A DNA stretch of 64,000 bases. Origin: Plectrocnemia conspersa. Lineage: Eukaryota; Arthropoda; Insecta; Trichoptera; Polycentropodidae. Numbering within the stretch: the stretch's first letter is position 1; every line of letters starts with the position of its first letter. The DNA lies in assembly GCA_009617715.1 (NCBI GenBank), contig VTFK01000056.1, positions 1,020,882-1,084,881 of the forward strand. The letters are read 5' to 3'. The notes under the pieces were generated by a model. The model had not been told where the DNA came from. It did not search any database and saw only the letters and a list, made by a program, of their open reading frames with translations. A program made the translations under genes and the position numbers. Shown here piece by piece: positions 1-13,715 of this stretch.

Positions 1-120
1 TATCAAACTAATACCACCCTGTGTACTTACACATACCGGTATCACCCTCAAGGTGAACGACAAATCACAGGGCAGAAATTTGAGAGCACGCGATGAATGC
101 TATTGTAGACTAAAATTAGC
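1..120 (+). repeat. dispersed repeat family D, copy 1 (cut by window start)
   Basis: CTGTGTACTTACACATACCG at 19-38 is identical to 16510-16529, and downstream GCAGAAATTTGAGAG/ATGAATGC blocks also correspond. A weaker copy is near 4320-4375. Confidence 0.5.
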
Positions 121-847
121 AATATATGAAATAATTGTTCTATAAAACGAATTGTTTTTACATGTTACTGTTGGATAGATTAGGTGCGAGTGAGCATGTG
201 TCAAAACAGTGAATATCTTATGAATAACTGCAACGAATCCTTTTCTGAACAAAAAATTTACCTTACAAATGTATTTATTTAAACGCACATATCTCTCAAA
301 ATTATTCCTTGTTAATTAGCACCCAATGATAAGTAGGAACAAAGAATCATTAAAATTTATATACACTGATCATCTTCAAATATGAGTTTAGTACTGTAGC
401 GGATTCGAATATTAATTAAATATTTGCTAGAGATTCGGAACATGATATTGTTTTTTATAATTTAAATAGTTATGTATAGCTTTTTTGCGATTGATATTTT
501 TGCTTTGCACATCATATGTTTATGTTCTTCAATCCTTTGGAGTCCTATGTCCACATGTATTGGACATCTATTTTTTACTGGCAGCTCCTATGCCCATAAC
601 ATATGCACATTATTTTTAAAGTTATTTAAAATTATAAATAATAAATCTAAATAAATAAAACCTGTTTATTATATAAATATCTCTATATGTCAACCTCACT
701 AGAATTTATCGAATTGTTAAAATAATATTTTTATTTCCTAGCAAGAAGGTAATTTAAAATAGCAAGTAACGTAAGAAATACTATATGTATCTAACTATCA
801 CGTTTAATTATTTAAGTCACAATCCTAAAAAAATATTTCAAGTGTTA

Positions 848-900
848 TTAACCTTTAGAAGGCCAAAGGCATGTATGTCATGCCCAAAATGGTTTCACCA
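848..900. mobile_element. TTAA-type MITE end, diverged
   Basis: TTAACCTTTAGAAGGCC followed by GGCATGTATGTCATGCC, a 6-bp stem with a five-base loop. It resembles the other TTAA ends but is weaker. Confidence 0.35.
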
Positions 901-1489
901 TTACAGTCCATCTATGTCATGCTAAATATATTTTATATTTTTTTAAGCCATTTTAAATGGCTTAATGATAAAATTTCCAGTATATATTATTTCATTAGTT
1001 ACTCAGAGATGCATCTATTAATATAACGGTAAAGAGATTAAGTAATTCCTAACCATTTACCTGGAATTGTTAAATAATTAAAATTCGTCTTGTCCAATCT
1101 AAAAAGTTTTGTTTTGACATTTACGTACAAATTTTCTTTATATTTAGAAAATATAAAACACAAATTTAATCGTTTTTTTTTATTAATCGAATATTTGATG
1201 TATTTCATTAATTATGAAAAATAAATAAAATAAAAGGCCGCCTCTGGTCCTATTTTCGATGACGTTTTAGTACATTTCTCGACTATAACTTGGTGGATGT
1301 TGGGTTTTAGTTGCTCCAACGGTGCTAAATCGCATTATATTGGCGACCAATTGCCCCCTCCATGAATTTGGCCAGAAAAATCCATATCAATTTATGAAAT
1401 ACTATGAATCTTAATAAAATCAAAATATTAAAAAAACGACCACTGACCCCGCTTGCCCCACCCCCATCGAAAAAGGAAGAAATGACGTC

Positions 1490-1990
1490 CTGATTCTAAA
1501 CCAGAATTTTTGAGCTATTCAGAAAATATTTTTATAATATTTCAGTGAAATCGTATCGAAATACATTTTCACCAGTAGATATATATTTTTACCGGTGAAA
1601 ATATAATTTATCTGGCAGGTGCTAGCAAATTATATGCTGTTCTAAAATGCCTATGCAACTCTATTTGACAGTTGCGAAACATCCATTTTCTATTCAAACC
1701 CAAACATAAGCTAATGAAAGTTCTAAAACTAATTATAGTATTAGAACTTTTATTAGGTCAAATTAAAATATTTCTAAAATAAGACGTCACATCTCACATA
1801 TGGCTTCATAGTTTGTCTGCACTTCGATATTACTGTTTTAAAAAGATGATAGCTATCCTTACCGATATTACTATGTGCTTGTAATATAAGAGAACTGGTC
1901 AACGTATATTCAAACCGAATTTTGGTCAATAGGAGGGCACAAAAACAATTATCACTTCTCAGAAGTTAAAATTGAAAGGATGGCTTTGAC
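1490..1990 (-). repeat. composite repeat with one fold-back arm, copy 1
   Basis: Minus-strand counterpart of 8214-9010. Shared blocks in order: a single fold-back arm (AACCGAATTTTGGTCAATAG, 1914-1933), GATAGCTATCCTTACCGATA, AATGAAAGTTCTAAAACTAA, TGACAGTTGCGAAACATCC, and the hairpin-forming CACCAGTAGATATATATT with its mate ACCGGTGAAAATATAA. The arm shows this family is related to the palindromic elements. Confidence 0.7.
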
Positions 1991-3059
1991 ACTGAGTATG
2001 CATGATTATTGACAGCTGTCTGAATTACAGTGCTGGCAACATAGAAACTCGAATTGGATCACCTTGCCAATCCTACACGATTATATTACTTGCTGATAAT
2101 TTACATTTCCAAAAATTATTTTTAACTAACAATAATATTATAGTATTTGCATAGAGAGACAAAAAAATCGTCACGAAGTGGACTAGGCGTGGCTTATCAA
2201 ATATGTACTATTCTTAAATAGAAAATTCCTGTATTATATATTGAAAAACTGGTTTAAAATCGTAATTCAATATCATATCTTCATATGAAAGATTGCTTCG
2301 AGAAATATCGTAATTGTAATGTACATACATAAATATATTTAGTGTTTCATATATCACAGTAATAAAAACAACAACTTTAAATTCCGTGCGATTAAAAATA
2401 TGTTGAGAACCATTGGTGTTGTGAGTTATAATATATAGTGAACATTAATTAAATACTATTTACAAGGATAGAGCGAAACAATCGTTCTTTTATCAAGTTG
2501 TTTTATCTGGTTGTGGTCCCAACATCTGAAAATGGTACAAGTATACCATAAATAAATTATGTATAAATAATAGGTTAGAAACCTCATTTTTGTGATTAAA
2601 TATATTGGATCGCAGTTAATAAAAAAATAAATAAATTAATAAAACAATTCTTACAAATAATAAACTTCAATAATCTAATAAGATTATTATTAGTACAGTT
2701 CTTCAATTAATATCAATTAAATTCCATTCAATTATAAATAATAAATTAAGAAAATACTATTTATATTATAAATATATAATTTAACTTCTAAAGTTATTTC
2801 TGCCAAAATAAATTTTATTTCATATTATTATATATACCTATAGAAAGATATAATATAGAAGAAATAGTTTTTTATTTTTATTATATTTAAAGATCATTAA
2901 ATTATGTAGTTAAATATGTTCATATAAAATGGCTTGAACTTGGACAACATTAACTTTGGATTACAAAGGGCTAAGGACTATATATAATTGTATTTTTTGT
3001 AAATGTATATAATGCCACAATCGCATCGCTTGTGTATAATTAGTTAATTGCGATAGTTT

Positions 3060-4720
3060 AAGGTTATCTTTCTCGCACTGTGTGTCATCGTACCATCAAT
3101 GTAATCGTCTCACGATATCTTCTTGGAGTCAATCTCTCAGTGACTAACTCCAGTGTAGATGTGTTTTATTTTTCAATATTTACTTATTGCCCTCTTATGT
3201 TGTTACGAGACTATGGCAAATCATGTTTGGAATGCGTCATCAAATTACATAGCTATAAATCGGTCCGACTTCGTTGTAAACTTAAGAATCTTCCGCGAAG
3301 AGCATCTTCAAGTGCAGTTTTCCCAGCCATATTTGGATGCACCTCTTAATCACGATGATTTCATGCAAATGCCCTGAGTTTATTCACCGCTTTACAAAAA
3401 CGGAATAAGCTAAAACTTTTACCGTTTCGCCAAAGAGCTTCAGGAAGTGTTTTGTGTTTTGAGTCAACAAAACAAAAGCTCGCCAATGACCGCGAGAACA
3501 AAACGAGAAATGATCTTTGTTCGCGCTCGGTATGGCTTTGCTTTTTTTTTCTCTTGTGTCATCTGCTTCGCTCAGTATCGCCAGCCTGTCTGCCGTTCAT
3601 TTATTGTTATTATTGTGCTTATTTTTTATCGCGTTTCGTTCCCGTCCGTTTGTTATCTGACGTCGCCAATTGAGTCTATTGATTTACGACGTTTAACATT
3701 TTGATTTCGAAAAATTCGCTGACCGTTCGCCCACACGCGACATTAATTGAACCCGTGCATGTTTAAGTGATATGACAAAATTTCTTCAAATCGGGTAATT
3801 CGCGTCGGATTGAACAAGCGTTACATATTCATATTTTGGTGACTTATGCAAATCCGTTTTCACCCATTATGCAGTCGGACTCGTTTCGCGTAATGGCGTA
3901 AAAAGTGAATGTTTCGAAACGTATTCTTTAAATATGTACTGACATTGATGGTTTGGTAACGCCTTCTGTCAAGTGAAGCGGTGCATATAGTTATAAAGAA
4001 TGGTAGCGAGCAAGTTTTTTCCCTCTTTGATTCAGGATACATTGCTCGATTACCCTTCCAAGATATTTTTACAGTAACATGACTTGCACGATCATTATAA
4101 ATGTTAAAAAGAGAATTTTTGCTAATTGTATAAGGAGGAAATTGGGATAAGAACTTTTTGTATGTATAAGGAAAAAGTTCGATCAACCATTGTTTCTTTG
4201 TTGTGCTCGAATGACTCCCTAAATTATATACATATAAAAATTATGAAAATCAGTATGGCTTTAAGAGTTATACATGACAACTTTACATTGCACACAAACA
4301 ATACTGCCATGCATCCTTAGCATTTCTTCCATAGAACAAACAATCACAATGCAGAAATTCAAGAACATGCAATGTCAAGAGTCACCACAAATTAATATTT
4401 TTACATACATACATATCTCACCCAACTAATAGCGCATATTATTATTTAAAAAACATTAAACATGTTTCACTAACACACGCGTCGAATTTTAAAACATTCA
4501 TGTATTTAAAACACATCCGCCCGCTCTTGAAATCAAGCGTGACTGATCGAATAATTTCTGTATTGCATCATAAAGGCGAATTGATGTTGTTAATTACTCA
4601 ACATTTTAGTGTCGGTACTATTAATATGCTGTATATATAATTAACTTTCTGGGAATTATAAAAGCCGCGTAAAATTAAGACAATCCGAAATACAGAATTG
4701 TTTTAAAAATAAAAATAAAT
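3060..4720. other. GC-richer island without an assignable gene
   Basis: 3060-3870 is less AT-rich and has no copy of the repeats listed here. Several frames of 60-108 codons exist on both strands and overlap, none with a known domain or paired splice sites. The segment may be an enhancer or an unrecognised 5' exon. 3870-4720 grades back into AT-rich DNA with a weak family D copy near 4320. Confidence 0.3.
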
Positions 4721-4729
4721 AGTCTCGAT

Positions 4730-5366
4730 TAGGGATTTCAATCCCGGGCCAAAATTTTGATCCCGGGATTTCGGTATTGCAATTAGTCGATCCCGGGATC
4801 CCGGGACCAGTCCCGGGATAATTTTCATGTTATTTTATCGATAAAAATAATTTATAATGAATAATACAATTTATTTTTCCATATGTTTTTTATAACGTAC
4901 AATGTATAAAGTACGTATAATTTTAGTCTTGGGCTTAAAATAGAAAATAATATAATAAAAATAAAAAAAGGAAGGTCTTATATATTTATCTGGGAAGAAA
5001 AAAATGAACTTTTGACAATGTATGTACATATGTACATTCATAGACACAATTAATTGAAAACATTATTTTGAATAAAACTCACGAAGTAACATCAAAGCAT
5101 CAAGTGTTTTATCATTTAGCCTTGATCTGATTTTGGTTCCAAGCAGCCTGCTGCTGAAAAAGCACGTTCAGACTCACAGCCTCAAAGATGCACAGATGAC
5201 ACGTGCATCTCGCCCAAGTTTGTACACGAAATATAACGATGTTGTCAATAATAATTCGATTGTGCTTGATAAATTAATCAATTCGAAAAATTCGGGATTA
5301 TGTTTTATAATCCCGGGACTCATTGGTTATTGAAAATCGTTCGGGATCCCGGGATTGGAATCCCTA
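4730..5366 (-). mobile_element. hAT element remnant, 637 bp, with 8-bp target duplication
   Basis: Inverted ends TAGGGATTTCAATCCCGGG and CCCGGGATTGGAATCCCTA are flanked by a perfect 8-bp direct repeat GTCTCGAT (4722-4729 and 5367-5374), the target size of hAT elements. Inside, minus strand about 5074-5175 encodes SERAFSAAG and, one frame over, KIRSRLNDKTLDALMLLREF, the C-terminal dimerisation domain of hAT transposases, broken by a frameshift. Repeated ATCCCGGGA motifs near the left end are subterminal repeats. An internally deleted copy. Confidence 0.88.
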
Positions 5367-6899
5367 GTCTCGATACTTTGTATAGCTTATAATTACGTGT
5401 AAATGAATCTGTATTCATTATTCAAACTGTATTTTTCGATTTTTCATGACTATATGAATAGATTTGAATATTATTTACTATTTTACATTCGTATAGTTGA
5501 AAATAACGAATATTTAGAAACTCTATTTCTATGTTTGTTCATAAGTTGAATTATAAACGCCGCTATCGCTCCCTTTCTGATGTCATCCGAGTCTATTTAA
5601 AATCAATATTGTAGTGGTTTTTCCTGCTACATTATATTCGCAAACTAAACCTGATACCTTTATTATAGTTTTTGAAACCGCAAAAGCCTACGCATATACT
5701 TTATACGTTTATATTATTTTTATTCGTCGAATTGTTCAATAATAGTATAATTTATTTATTTATTTAACACTTATTATATTAGACATTTACAACACCAAGT
5801 AAATATATACATTACACATACTCGATATAAAAAAAATAAAACAAACAAATTTGGGCTAAAATTATTTTGAAGTTAGGCAAATAATTATTATTAAAAATGT
5901 AAAAGATGTAATTTCGGGAATGTGGAATTCATACGGTAATTGGAATTTGTATTATCGTCTTCCTCCGCCTGTGACCAAATATCACATTTTATATTTTTGG
6001 TTCAAAACCGCTTTGTTGATTCGCAGATGAGGATGTTGGTGTGCCAATTGCATCGCTTTTTAAACACACCCACGAAAAGTGTTCATTCCTTAAAAATGAA
6101 ACGTGCAGATGGTGTCTATAAAAATCTTTTGCGCGGGATAGAACGCATTGTCTACCGCGCATCCTTTCCACACAAAAGGGTATTTTTTCGATACTTATAG
6201 TGATTAACAATTATTAATATACATTGTTTGGCCTTACTTTCGAGCCGATATTTTTTTATTTGTTCGAAATGATCGTTGGTATAACCTCTAAATTAATTGT
6301 GCAGGTAGTTGAAGCCCTCACAGTGTCAACAGCTAAAGGTTTTCCATCTATTTTAGAGAAAACATTAATACGCGCTTTCAGTGGGATTCGCAGTGACAAG
6401 CCATTGTGAAACCATTTTTTAGGAGCATAAATAAGTTGTATCGTCTGCGAATATATCGTATGCGGCTTATATAAATAGTATAGTAAGGATCCTAAAATAG
6501 TACCATGGAGAATGCCAGTAAATAGGAGTGATAATTTAGGAAGAGTCAAATACGTTTCAATTTTACATTATAAACGAGTTTATTATTTAAACCAAATTTA
6601 CTGGAAAAAAAAATTATGTATAATGCCGAAATTTAGCAATGTCCAGGAGAATTTTTTGGAACAGATAGATAATTTTCGCAATCTAATATCTTGGATTGAT
6701 GGCGGAATGAGAGCATTTGATTATTATTAACCTAAATTATAAGCCAAAAGCAAACAAATTTATTATTGCGATACAAAAATGTAAAACCAAACGACTTAAT
6801 TTAATTTTTGCTGCTACACTTTCACAATAAAAAGCGTATAAACGAGCCTCCATTGTACAGCATACACACATACGCATTATAAATATTTAAATACGCATT

Positions 6900-7480
6900 G
6901 TTCATACGAATATAATTGTAATGTGCGGCCCCCTCTGGTCAGCGGAAATTATTCGAGAGGTTGCAATTTCACAATCTTCCAGGTATTTCGCGCGCGATCG
7001 AAGTCTCTTTGTGTTCTTTTTTAATCACTTTATTAGTCACTGTGTGCGTGTGAAAACTTTTAGAATATAAAGACGTTCTTAACGACCAAGACGCGTCACC
7101 GTTTAATCGCACTTATTGTACCTTTGTGTTGTAGCAATTTTTCTCTTTTGTTAATTGCCGAATTTGTCGGACACGTGTGTTTGCGAGAAGAGAAAAGGGT
7201 CGTTAGAGCGGCCGAAAATCGATGGTTTATCGTTGGCAATTATTGAAGAAAATCTGGCTCAGACGACCGTGAAACGTTGAGACGTACGTACGTGCATAAA
7301 TGTACGTGGAAGTGATTCCGTAGTGTTGCGGTCACATTTGCGGTTTTCAATATTGACGAATTGGCGACGTGTGTGTGTTTGTTGTAACGTAAGTTTATGG
7401 CGTGTGTGTGTGCATGAGTTACAAATGAACATTTTCCAGATGCTCGGTTCGTATAAATATTTTCTTCGGTGCAACTCTCG
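6900..7480 (+). promoter_or_regulatory. GC-richer island, possible promoter / 5' exon
   Basis: CG-containing sequence with a consensus donor AAC/GTAAGTTT at 7388. A first non-coding exon ending at 7387 would suit the microexon at 10407. No TATA box. 7500-8210 downstream is AT-rich with no call. Confidence 0.25.
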
Positions 7481-8213
7481 CTACGGATCGTAAGGTAGAT
7501 GCATCGTAGGAACTACCACATTAAAGTGTTTTTATATAGAAGCGATTTAGTTTGAATATTATTTTAAAACATACGCTAACTGATTTTTCTCATAGAAGGG
7601 TTCAAAAAAATAATGGGTTTTAAATTTTAAATATTTGTGTAGCTTATAATATAATCGACATTAATATATGTATATACATAGTTGATATATGTATATACAT
7701 TGTATGTATTATACATTGTTATGTACAGTTTCTTATTAGTATGTGCGGTATGTACACTGTGTTACATGAAGCAATTATGTGATTTTGCACATTATTTACT
7801 TATAATTAAGGGTCGGATCAATGATGTGAACGAAGAATGAACTCGCGATAATTATTCGTTCGCTTCATTGTTAATCTAGCAGCAGGTATAATAAGCAAAC
7901 ATTGCTATAAACATTTAACCACAACTGAGAAAATTAATCTGCGACCCGACCCTTACTCGTAATAATAAATAAAAACGAGACCCTCGTGAAAATTCAAAAT
8001 GGCGACCATTTTCCAGAAATTTCTCGATCGTTTTAATTAGGTGGCGTATTATCAACGCTGTCTAATTTGCTAGTGCTGAAAACGAATATCGATATTAAAA
8101 TTCCGAGAAATAATTAAAAATCGAAATTTATATATTTTTTTATCAAGTGACAGGAATATCGAAAAATCTTATAACGTGTATTATTTAAAATCTTATAGCG
8201 TGTATTATTTAAA

Positions 8214-9010
<797 letters not shown>

Positions 9011-9229
9011 GATATGATTTTATCTAAATGACATATTTTAAAATTCGAGACTGTTTTTTATAGATTTTCTTTTAGGAATAACCACATATAACTGTATTTA
9101 TTATTTATTTATTTTGCTGCATTAAATCCAGTTGTCAAATTACTGATAATATAATCTATAATATAAAAACATTAAATTTATATAATTCAGCTGGTGCTGT
9201 CTTGATTTTTCTTCATTTCTTTGCTTCTT

Positions 9230-9405
9230 AATTTCTTAGGTATTCGATCTGAATTTGTGTATTCGAAAAAAAAAATTTTAGGTATTCGATCTGAATTTTC
9301 AGAGCAGCATCTGACCCTTTGAATAGTAATGTATTGTGAAAGTATTACCTAGAAAGTGTGTGCTTTTGAAGGCAATGTTCCGCTCTTTTTATTTCTTGTG
9401 TGTAT
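9230..9405 (+). repeat. dispersed repeat, partner of 34497-34690
   Basis: Contains two TAGGTATTCGATCTGAATTT blocks, then TATTGTGAAAGTATTACCTA and AAGGCAATGTTCCGCTCTTT. A TATAAAAAGG follows at 9403, but its distance to a TCAGT is not that of a core promoter. Confidence 0.65.
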
Positions 9406-10406
9406 AAAAAGGGCTGAAGGAACTGGTACTGAAATACATCAGTACATCCATCTTAAAGAACTGTAGTTTAGTTTAGATTCATTATTTGAGGTCTAACTTA
9501 ACTTTTTTATACATATATTCTTGCGTTTTTTTTATCCAAAGTCTTGCTCAGAGAATTTGTCCCTTCTCGGCAGGCCTGCGCATGTATCAACTTTGTCCTT
9601 TATAATGAACCACGTGCCCCTTTATAAATGAAACCTTTGTGGTCGCTACTCAATGCCGACAAATAGTCCCGAAAATGAACTACGGTTGAGCGAAACAATG
9701 CAAATTTAATAAGTTTAACGTATAATATGTTTTGCTATGGAATTCTTGTGCGGTCATTTTTATGTCATTTTTTGGTGTTCTAAATTTGCCAATTTTTCTT
9801 AAGGGCATGTAGGTCTTTGAAAATTAAATTTAATTAACTGTAAGTGTTTTAAGCATAAATATGTAGTAGATAAAATAGTCAAATAGACGGTTGTGGAACG
9901 CAACAGATGAGAATGGCATTTTTTTGGTTTTAAACCAGCTATTTAATTGCAATAATAGCTAACCACTAATTTGGATTTTTAAATGCGTGCTTATTAGTGG
10001 TTTTTTCGTACGTGTTAATGTTGCCAAAAAAAAGCTTTTATTTCAACTTATATTAATTTGCATAATTAAGCCGCAAAGCAGGAATTTCGTATTCTATCCG
10101 CCTTTTATTGTCGTTATATAAGTCTGTTTTAAATTTCATTAAAATTCAATAGGTTTCCGCGTGTGTCCGTTGACTTTCGACCTTGCAAACAGATAATAAC
10201 AGCTTTGTTTGAGTGTATACATATATGTATATGTATATATAATATTAAATACAAAATATGTTTCTATTGGATCGATTTTCCCCTTCATTGTCGCGTTGCG
10301 TGATGAAAAGTAAATTTCCGAAGAATCGCCTTTTTCCTTTCACCGAATCCAATCACTACGAGTGACGTAAACGGTTAATTGTATAATTTTATTTTTTCCT
10401 TTTCAG

Positions 10407-10452
10407 ATCCACCCAACGGTCAATTTGCTACGAGCCCATCGGAGTCGATTAG
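10407..10452 (+). other. candidate 46-base microexon
   Basis: A strong acceptor with a long pyrimidine tract (TTTTATTTTTTCCTTTTCAG) ends at 10406, and a consensus donor (TTAG/GTGAGTTCG) starts at 10453. Entered in phase 2, the 46 bases read PPNGQFATSPSESI plus a split Arg/Ser codon, a Ser/Pro-rich hydrophilic segment; entered in phase 0 it is also open, while the remaining frame stops at its last codon. The pairing of two near-consensus sites 46 bases apart in otherwise AT-rich DNA is better than expected by chance. The host gene is not recognised. It could equally be a 5' UTR exon. Confidence 0.45.
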
Positions 10453-12004
10453 GTGAGTTCGATAAAAATCCTTTCGTATCAATTTCGTGGGCGTATCATG
10501 TATGTATATCTTGACAAATTATACACGTGTCCGCTTATTTATCAAGTTTATTAATAATGTCTCATTGTAATATGTGTATGTTTTTTTTAAAATGTCGTTA
10601 TGTGTCTCGCGCGTAATTGATTTGGCCGCCACCCAGAAGAACGATAGAGTGAGAGTTTCAATGGAAAGCTTGTAATCGTATACATACACACCCACCCACC
10701 CCTTTTGTGTTTGGACGTCTATTATTTTTTTTAAATATGACATAAAAGGGTGAGGCTTGAACTCCGAAGAGGTCGTCTCCAGTCTCGCCGCTGCACGTAT
10801 AGCGCATAATGCGTTCGAGTGTCTCGTAAAACGACGGTTCGAGTCGTGCCCTTTACGAATTTTCATAACAATGAACTCGTACAAGTACAATTTGTATGGA
10901 GAAAACTCGTTTTATGTTCGTTTTTGAATGCCGCCGTTTGCTTATGCGATCTGCGATGTGTCAAAGATTGTGTTCAATGTCGCCTAATGAGTTCATAAAA
11001 GGTCGCTTGGAAAGTCTAGAGACTCACGAGCAATCAATTTTCTTTGTCTGAATAATAGGATTTTCCATTCCTTTAAGTATCAATAAAAACGCACGCAACA
11101 ATATTCTTCGCGTGTTTCTTTCTTGGGCTTAATATTAACATATTGATTATCGTCCTGCGTATCTTTAACAATACATATTTAACCATTTATTATTGAGTTT
11201 AAATAATAACACAACTACTCTCAAGCTCGCTTCTATAAATTAATAGGTATATAACGCAGGGAGTGTCGATAATGTATTGATTGGATTTATTATCTGTTCA
11301 GAAATTGTGCGGTTAGTATAGCTACATTGTTACCGTGTAATAAAACGGATGAAAGTAAGCCAGAAGCTTCGTAGACTTCAATAAAGCAGAAAGATTGGAT
11401 AGACCGTAACTTAAGTTTATCGATTTTGAAAGGTTCTGTGTAATAAAATTTGCGGTCGTTTGAGTCTCGCCTATTGTAAGATTTCAAATTCAGTACCGAA
11501 TGTAATATTTTTTAATTGGAAGTATTTGTTGCGCGGTTAAATGCGTTGGAAAACAATTACCGTGTTAGAAGTTATGGGTCGAATTACTCTTTTACGACTT
11601 TCACCTGTTGTTATTCTGTTCGTGTTTGCCCGTTCGAATTTGTTCCTTATCACAAGAATAATGGAGAAATTAATGAAATTAGCGTAACTCACGGGGGTGG
11701 TTTTATGGCTAATTGAGTCTGCACTCGGGTCAATACACGATGCATAATAATTTGTAAACACGGGAGTGGCTCGTATTTTTGCCCCCATTTACTATATGTA
11801 ATGGTGTCGTTCCCCTCTTTCAAGATTGGCAAATATTTTTTTTTAACCAATGTATCAATATAAAATATTAATACAAAAGTCTTCCCGATCGTTTCGCAAT
11901 CAAATTATGCAGTGTGTATTTTTCATTGAAATTATATTTTTATCAATCAGCGAAACTGTAATGTTTGCACATACATTAGGAACATTTTGGCCGTAATAGG
12001 TTAT

Positions 12005-12410
12005 GTGTTGCACAACTTTCCAACTCAATTTGACAGTTGCGAAACGTCCATTTAGTGTTCAAACCCAAACTCAATCTAAACCAATTAACCAAACCTAACT
12101 TGGCTTATAGTTAGTTTTATCATTTTCATTTTAAAGCACGTCGGTAAAATTATATTGTCCATGTTATGGTTCAAAAACAGTAAAAAACATTTTATTATTT
12201 AAAAATTTGCTTAAAACTATTCAGATTATTAGTTTAAACATAAACTTTTTTTTAAAAATAAGCATGCATATGAACGTTTCACGCCTGTCGAATTTAAATA
12301 TAATTTCACTGACACGGGCTAGTGAAATTGAATTTTTACTAGTAGAAATATAAATCTTTCTGTGAAATTTTACTCCGATATGATTTCACTGAAATTACAT
12401 TTTATTGTTT
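12005..12410. repeat. partial copy of the composite (chevron-hairpin) repeat
   Basis: Contains TTTGACAGTTGCGAAACGTC and AAACCCAAACTCAATC near 12030-12080, and TACTAGTAGAAATATAAATC with ATGATTTCACTGAAATTACA near 12330-12400; all occur in the 1490 and 8214 copies. The fold-back arm is missing. Confidence 0.55.
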
Positions 12411-12499
12411 TCTAACCCCAAGGGGTGTGACTTCGCAGCCAGTAAGACACCGTTAGAAACTGGTAATAATTTATTATTTAATATTACATATGTATATTA

Positions 12500-12960
12500 C
12501 GACAAACTATGGTGGGCGAGTATCGTTATTCTCCGGGCGGTGGTGGAAAAGCTGACGGAGGGATGATGTCCAGTGTATTGTCCTCAGCAGCGACGGTCTA
12601 ATGGAGGTTCGTTCCTCAGGGAGTCCCTCTCTTCATTGGAGGTCATCCTCAAGTATCTAGGGTTGCAAAGCTCGCTGACGAAACACAACCATGCAGCTAC
12701 CATCTAGCCAATTGTTGCACTCGTTCCTTCGAACAATGAAATATGTATGCCCACGCCTCTAATTTGCTTGATGGACATCCTTCCCAGGTCGTGTGGTGCA
12801 ACGGTGTCTTTACGGCGCTTTTTGTCGTTCGGTGATATATCGTTTCCGTGCCCGTTTTGCATCGGAGAGTAATTACGTATTATTTACAAATGTGAAACCC
12901 TTTTTCTGGGCGTAACGAGAGCTTTTGTGTGGACCCTTCCTTTACACTATTGTCGATATT
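12500..12960 (+). repeat. dispersed repeat family A, copy 1
   Basis: GC-rich for this window. It shares an ordered series of blocks with 24820-25280: GGAGTC.., AGTATC.AGGG, ACCATGCAGCTACCATCTAGCCA (CATGCAGCCATCATTCAGCCA in the other copy), TTGCTTGATGGACAT, CCAGGTCGT, AACGAGAGCTTTTGTGTG. Same orientation, strongly diverged. It may be part of a retroelement; no intact frame. Confidence 0.6.
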
Positions 12961-13059
12961 ATCTTTATTATGTCGTATATATTTTTACTGGTAATACAGA
13001 TTCATTTTAACATATACAAAAAAACAGTTGGTATATCCATTTTTAGGGGCTCGTATTTT

Positions 13060-13715
13060 TCGGGTCAGAATAAATATTAGATGGGTCAGAATTTATATTA
13101 ATTGCTCGGAATTTATATTAAATGGTTAGAATTTAAAATAGACTAGTCATTATTTATATTAAATGGTAAGAATTATTTTGATCAATAGTCAGAATCATTT
13201 TTTTCGTTTGTTAATAGTGTTATCGTATATTGTTGTTATTGCTGTGACGCTGAAAATTAGTACAACTGGTCGAGCTGTCATTCGCATGACAGTTCATTAT
13301 CATTATCAATATGTTTTAGGGCCAACTTGTTCGGTTCAACTCGCAACATTGTCTGATGACAACACAAAAAGCCAAGCGTGCCGCCGTTCTGTCGTTATTC
13401 CCGCTTCGTTCGTCACTTTGAATACCTTCGCGTCCTATATACAATTAAATAGATTCGTTCAAGGGTTATTCATGGGGTGTTCAATGTTCCGATCAACGCT
13501 TGATCTTGCACCTATACTGTCCTACAGTTTTTGTGCGAGCGAGATGTTTTATAAGATGTTTCTAAAATAAATAATTTATTGTTTATTTATATTTAGAAAC
13601 GCTATAATATTTTTTTAATTTACATGATCGTCCTTTTTTTATTCTAACCATTTGATTTATATTCTAACCCTGAATAATATAATTATGACCAGACTATTAA
13701 TAAAATTCTGACCGA
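13060..13715. mobile_element. element with inverted arrays of about 20-bp subterminal repeats
   Basis: The left array (13063-13196) has about seven variants of GGTCAGAATTTATATTAAAT spaced about 20-21 bases. The right array (13641-13713) has the inverted form (ATTCTAACCATTTGATTTAT, ATTCTAACC, ATTCTGACC) at the same spacing. Between them about 440 bases of unique sequence include a 135-codon frame beginning in the left array, with no known domain, and CTGTCATTCGCATGACAG. The structure suggests a non-autonomous DNA transposon with transposase-binding arrays; no target duplication was identified. Confidence 0.55.

Noticed and set aside
9403..9443. TATAAAAAGG followed by ATCAGTAC
   Set aside because: The spacing (about 38 bases) is too long for TATA-initiator pairing, and it follows a repeat copy.
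13163..13570. 135-codon frame inside the array-flanked element
   Set aside because: It starts within the repeat array and has no transposase motif; treated as part of the element.
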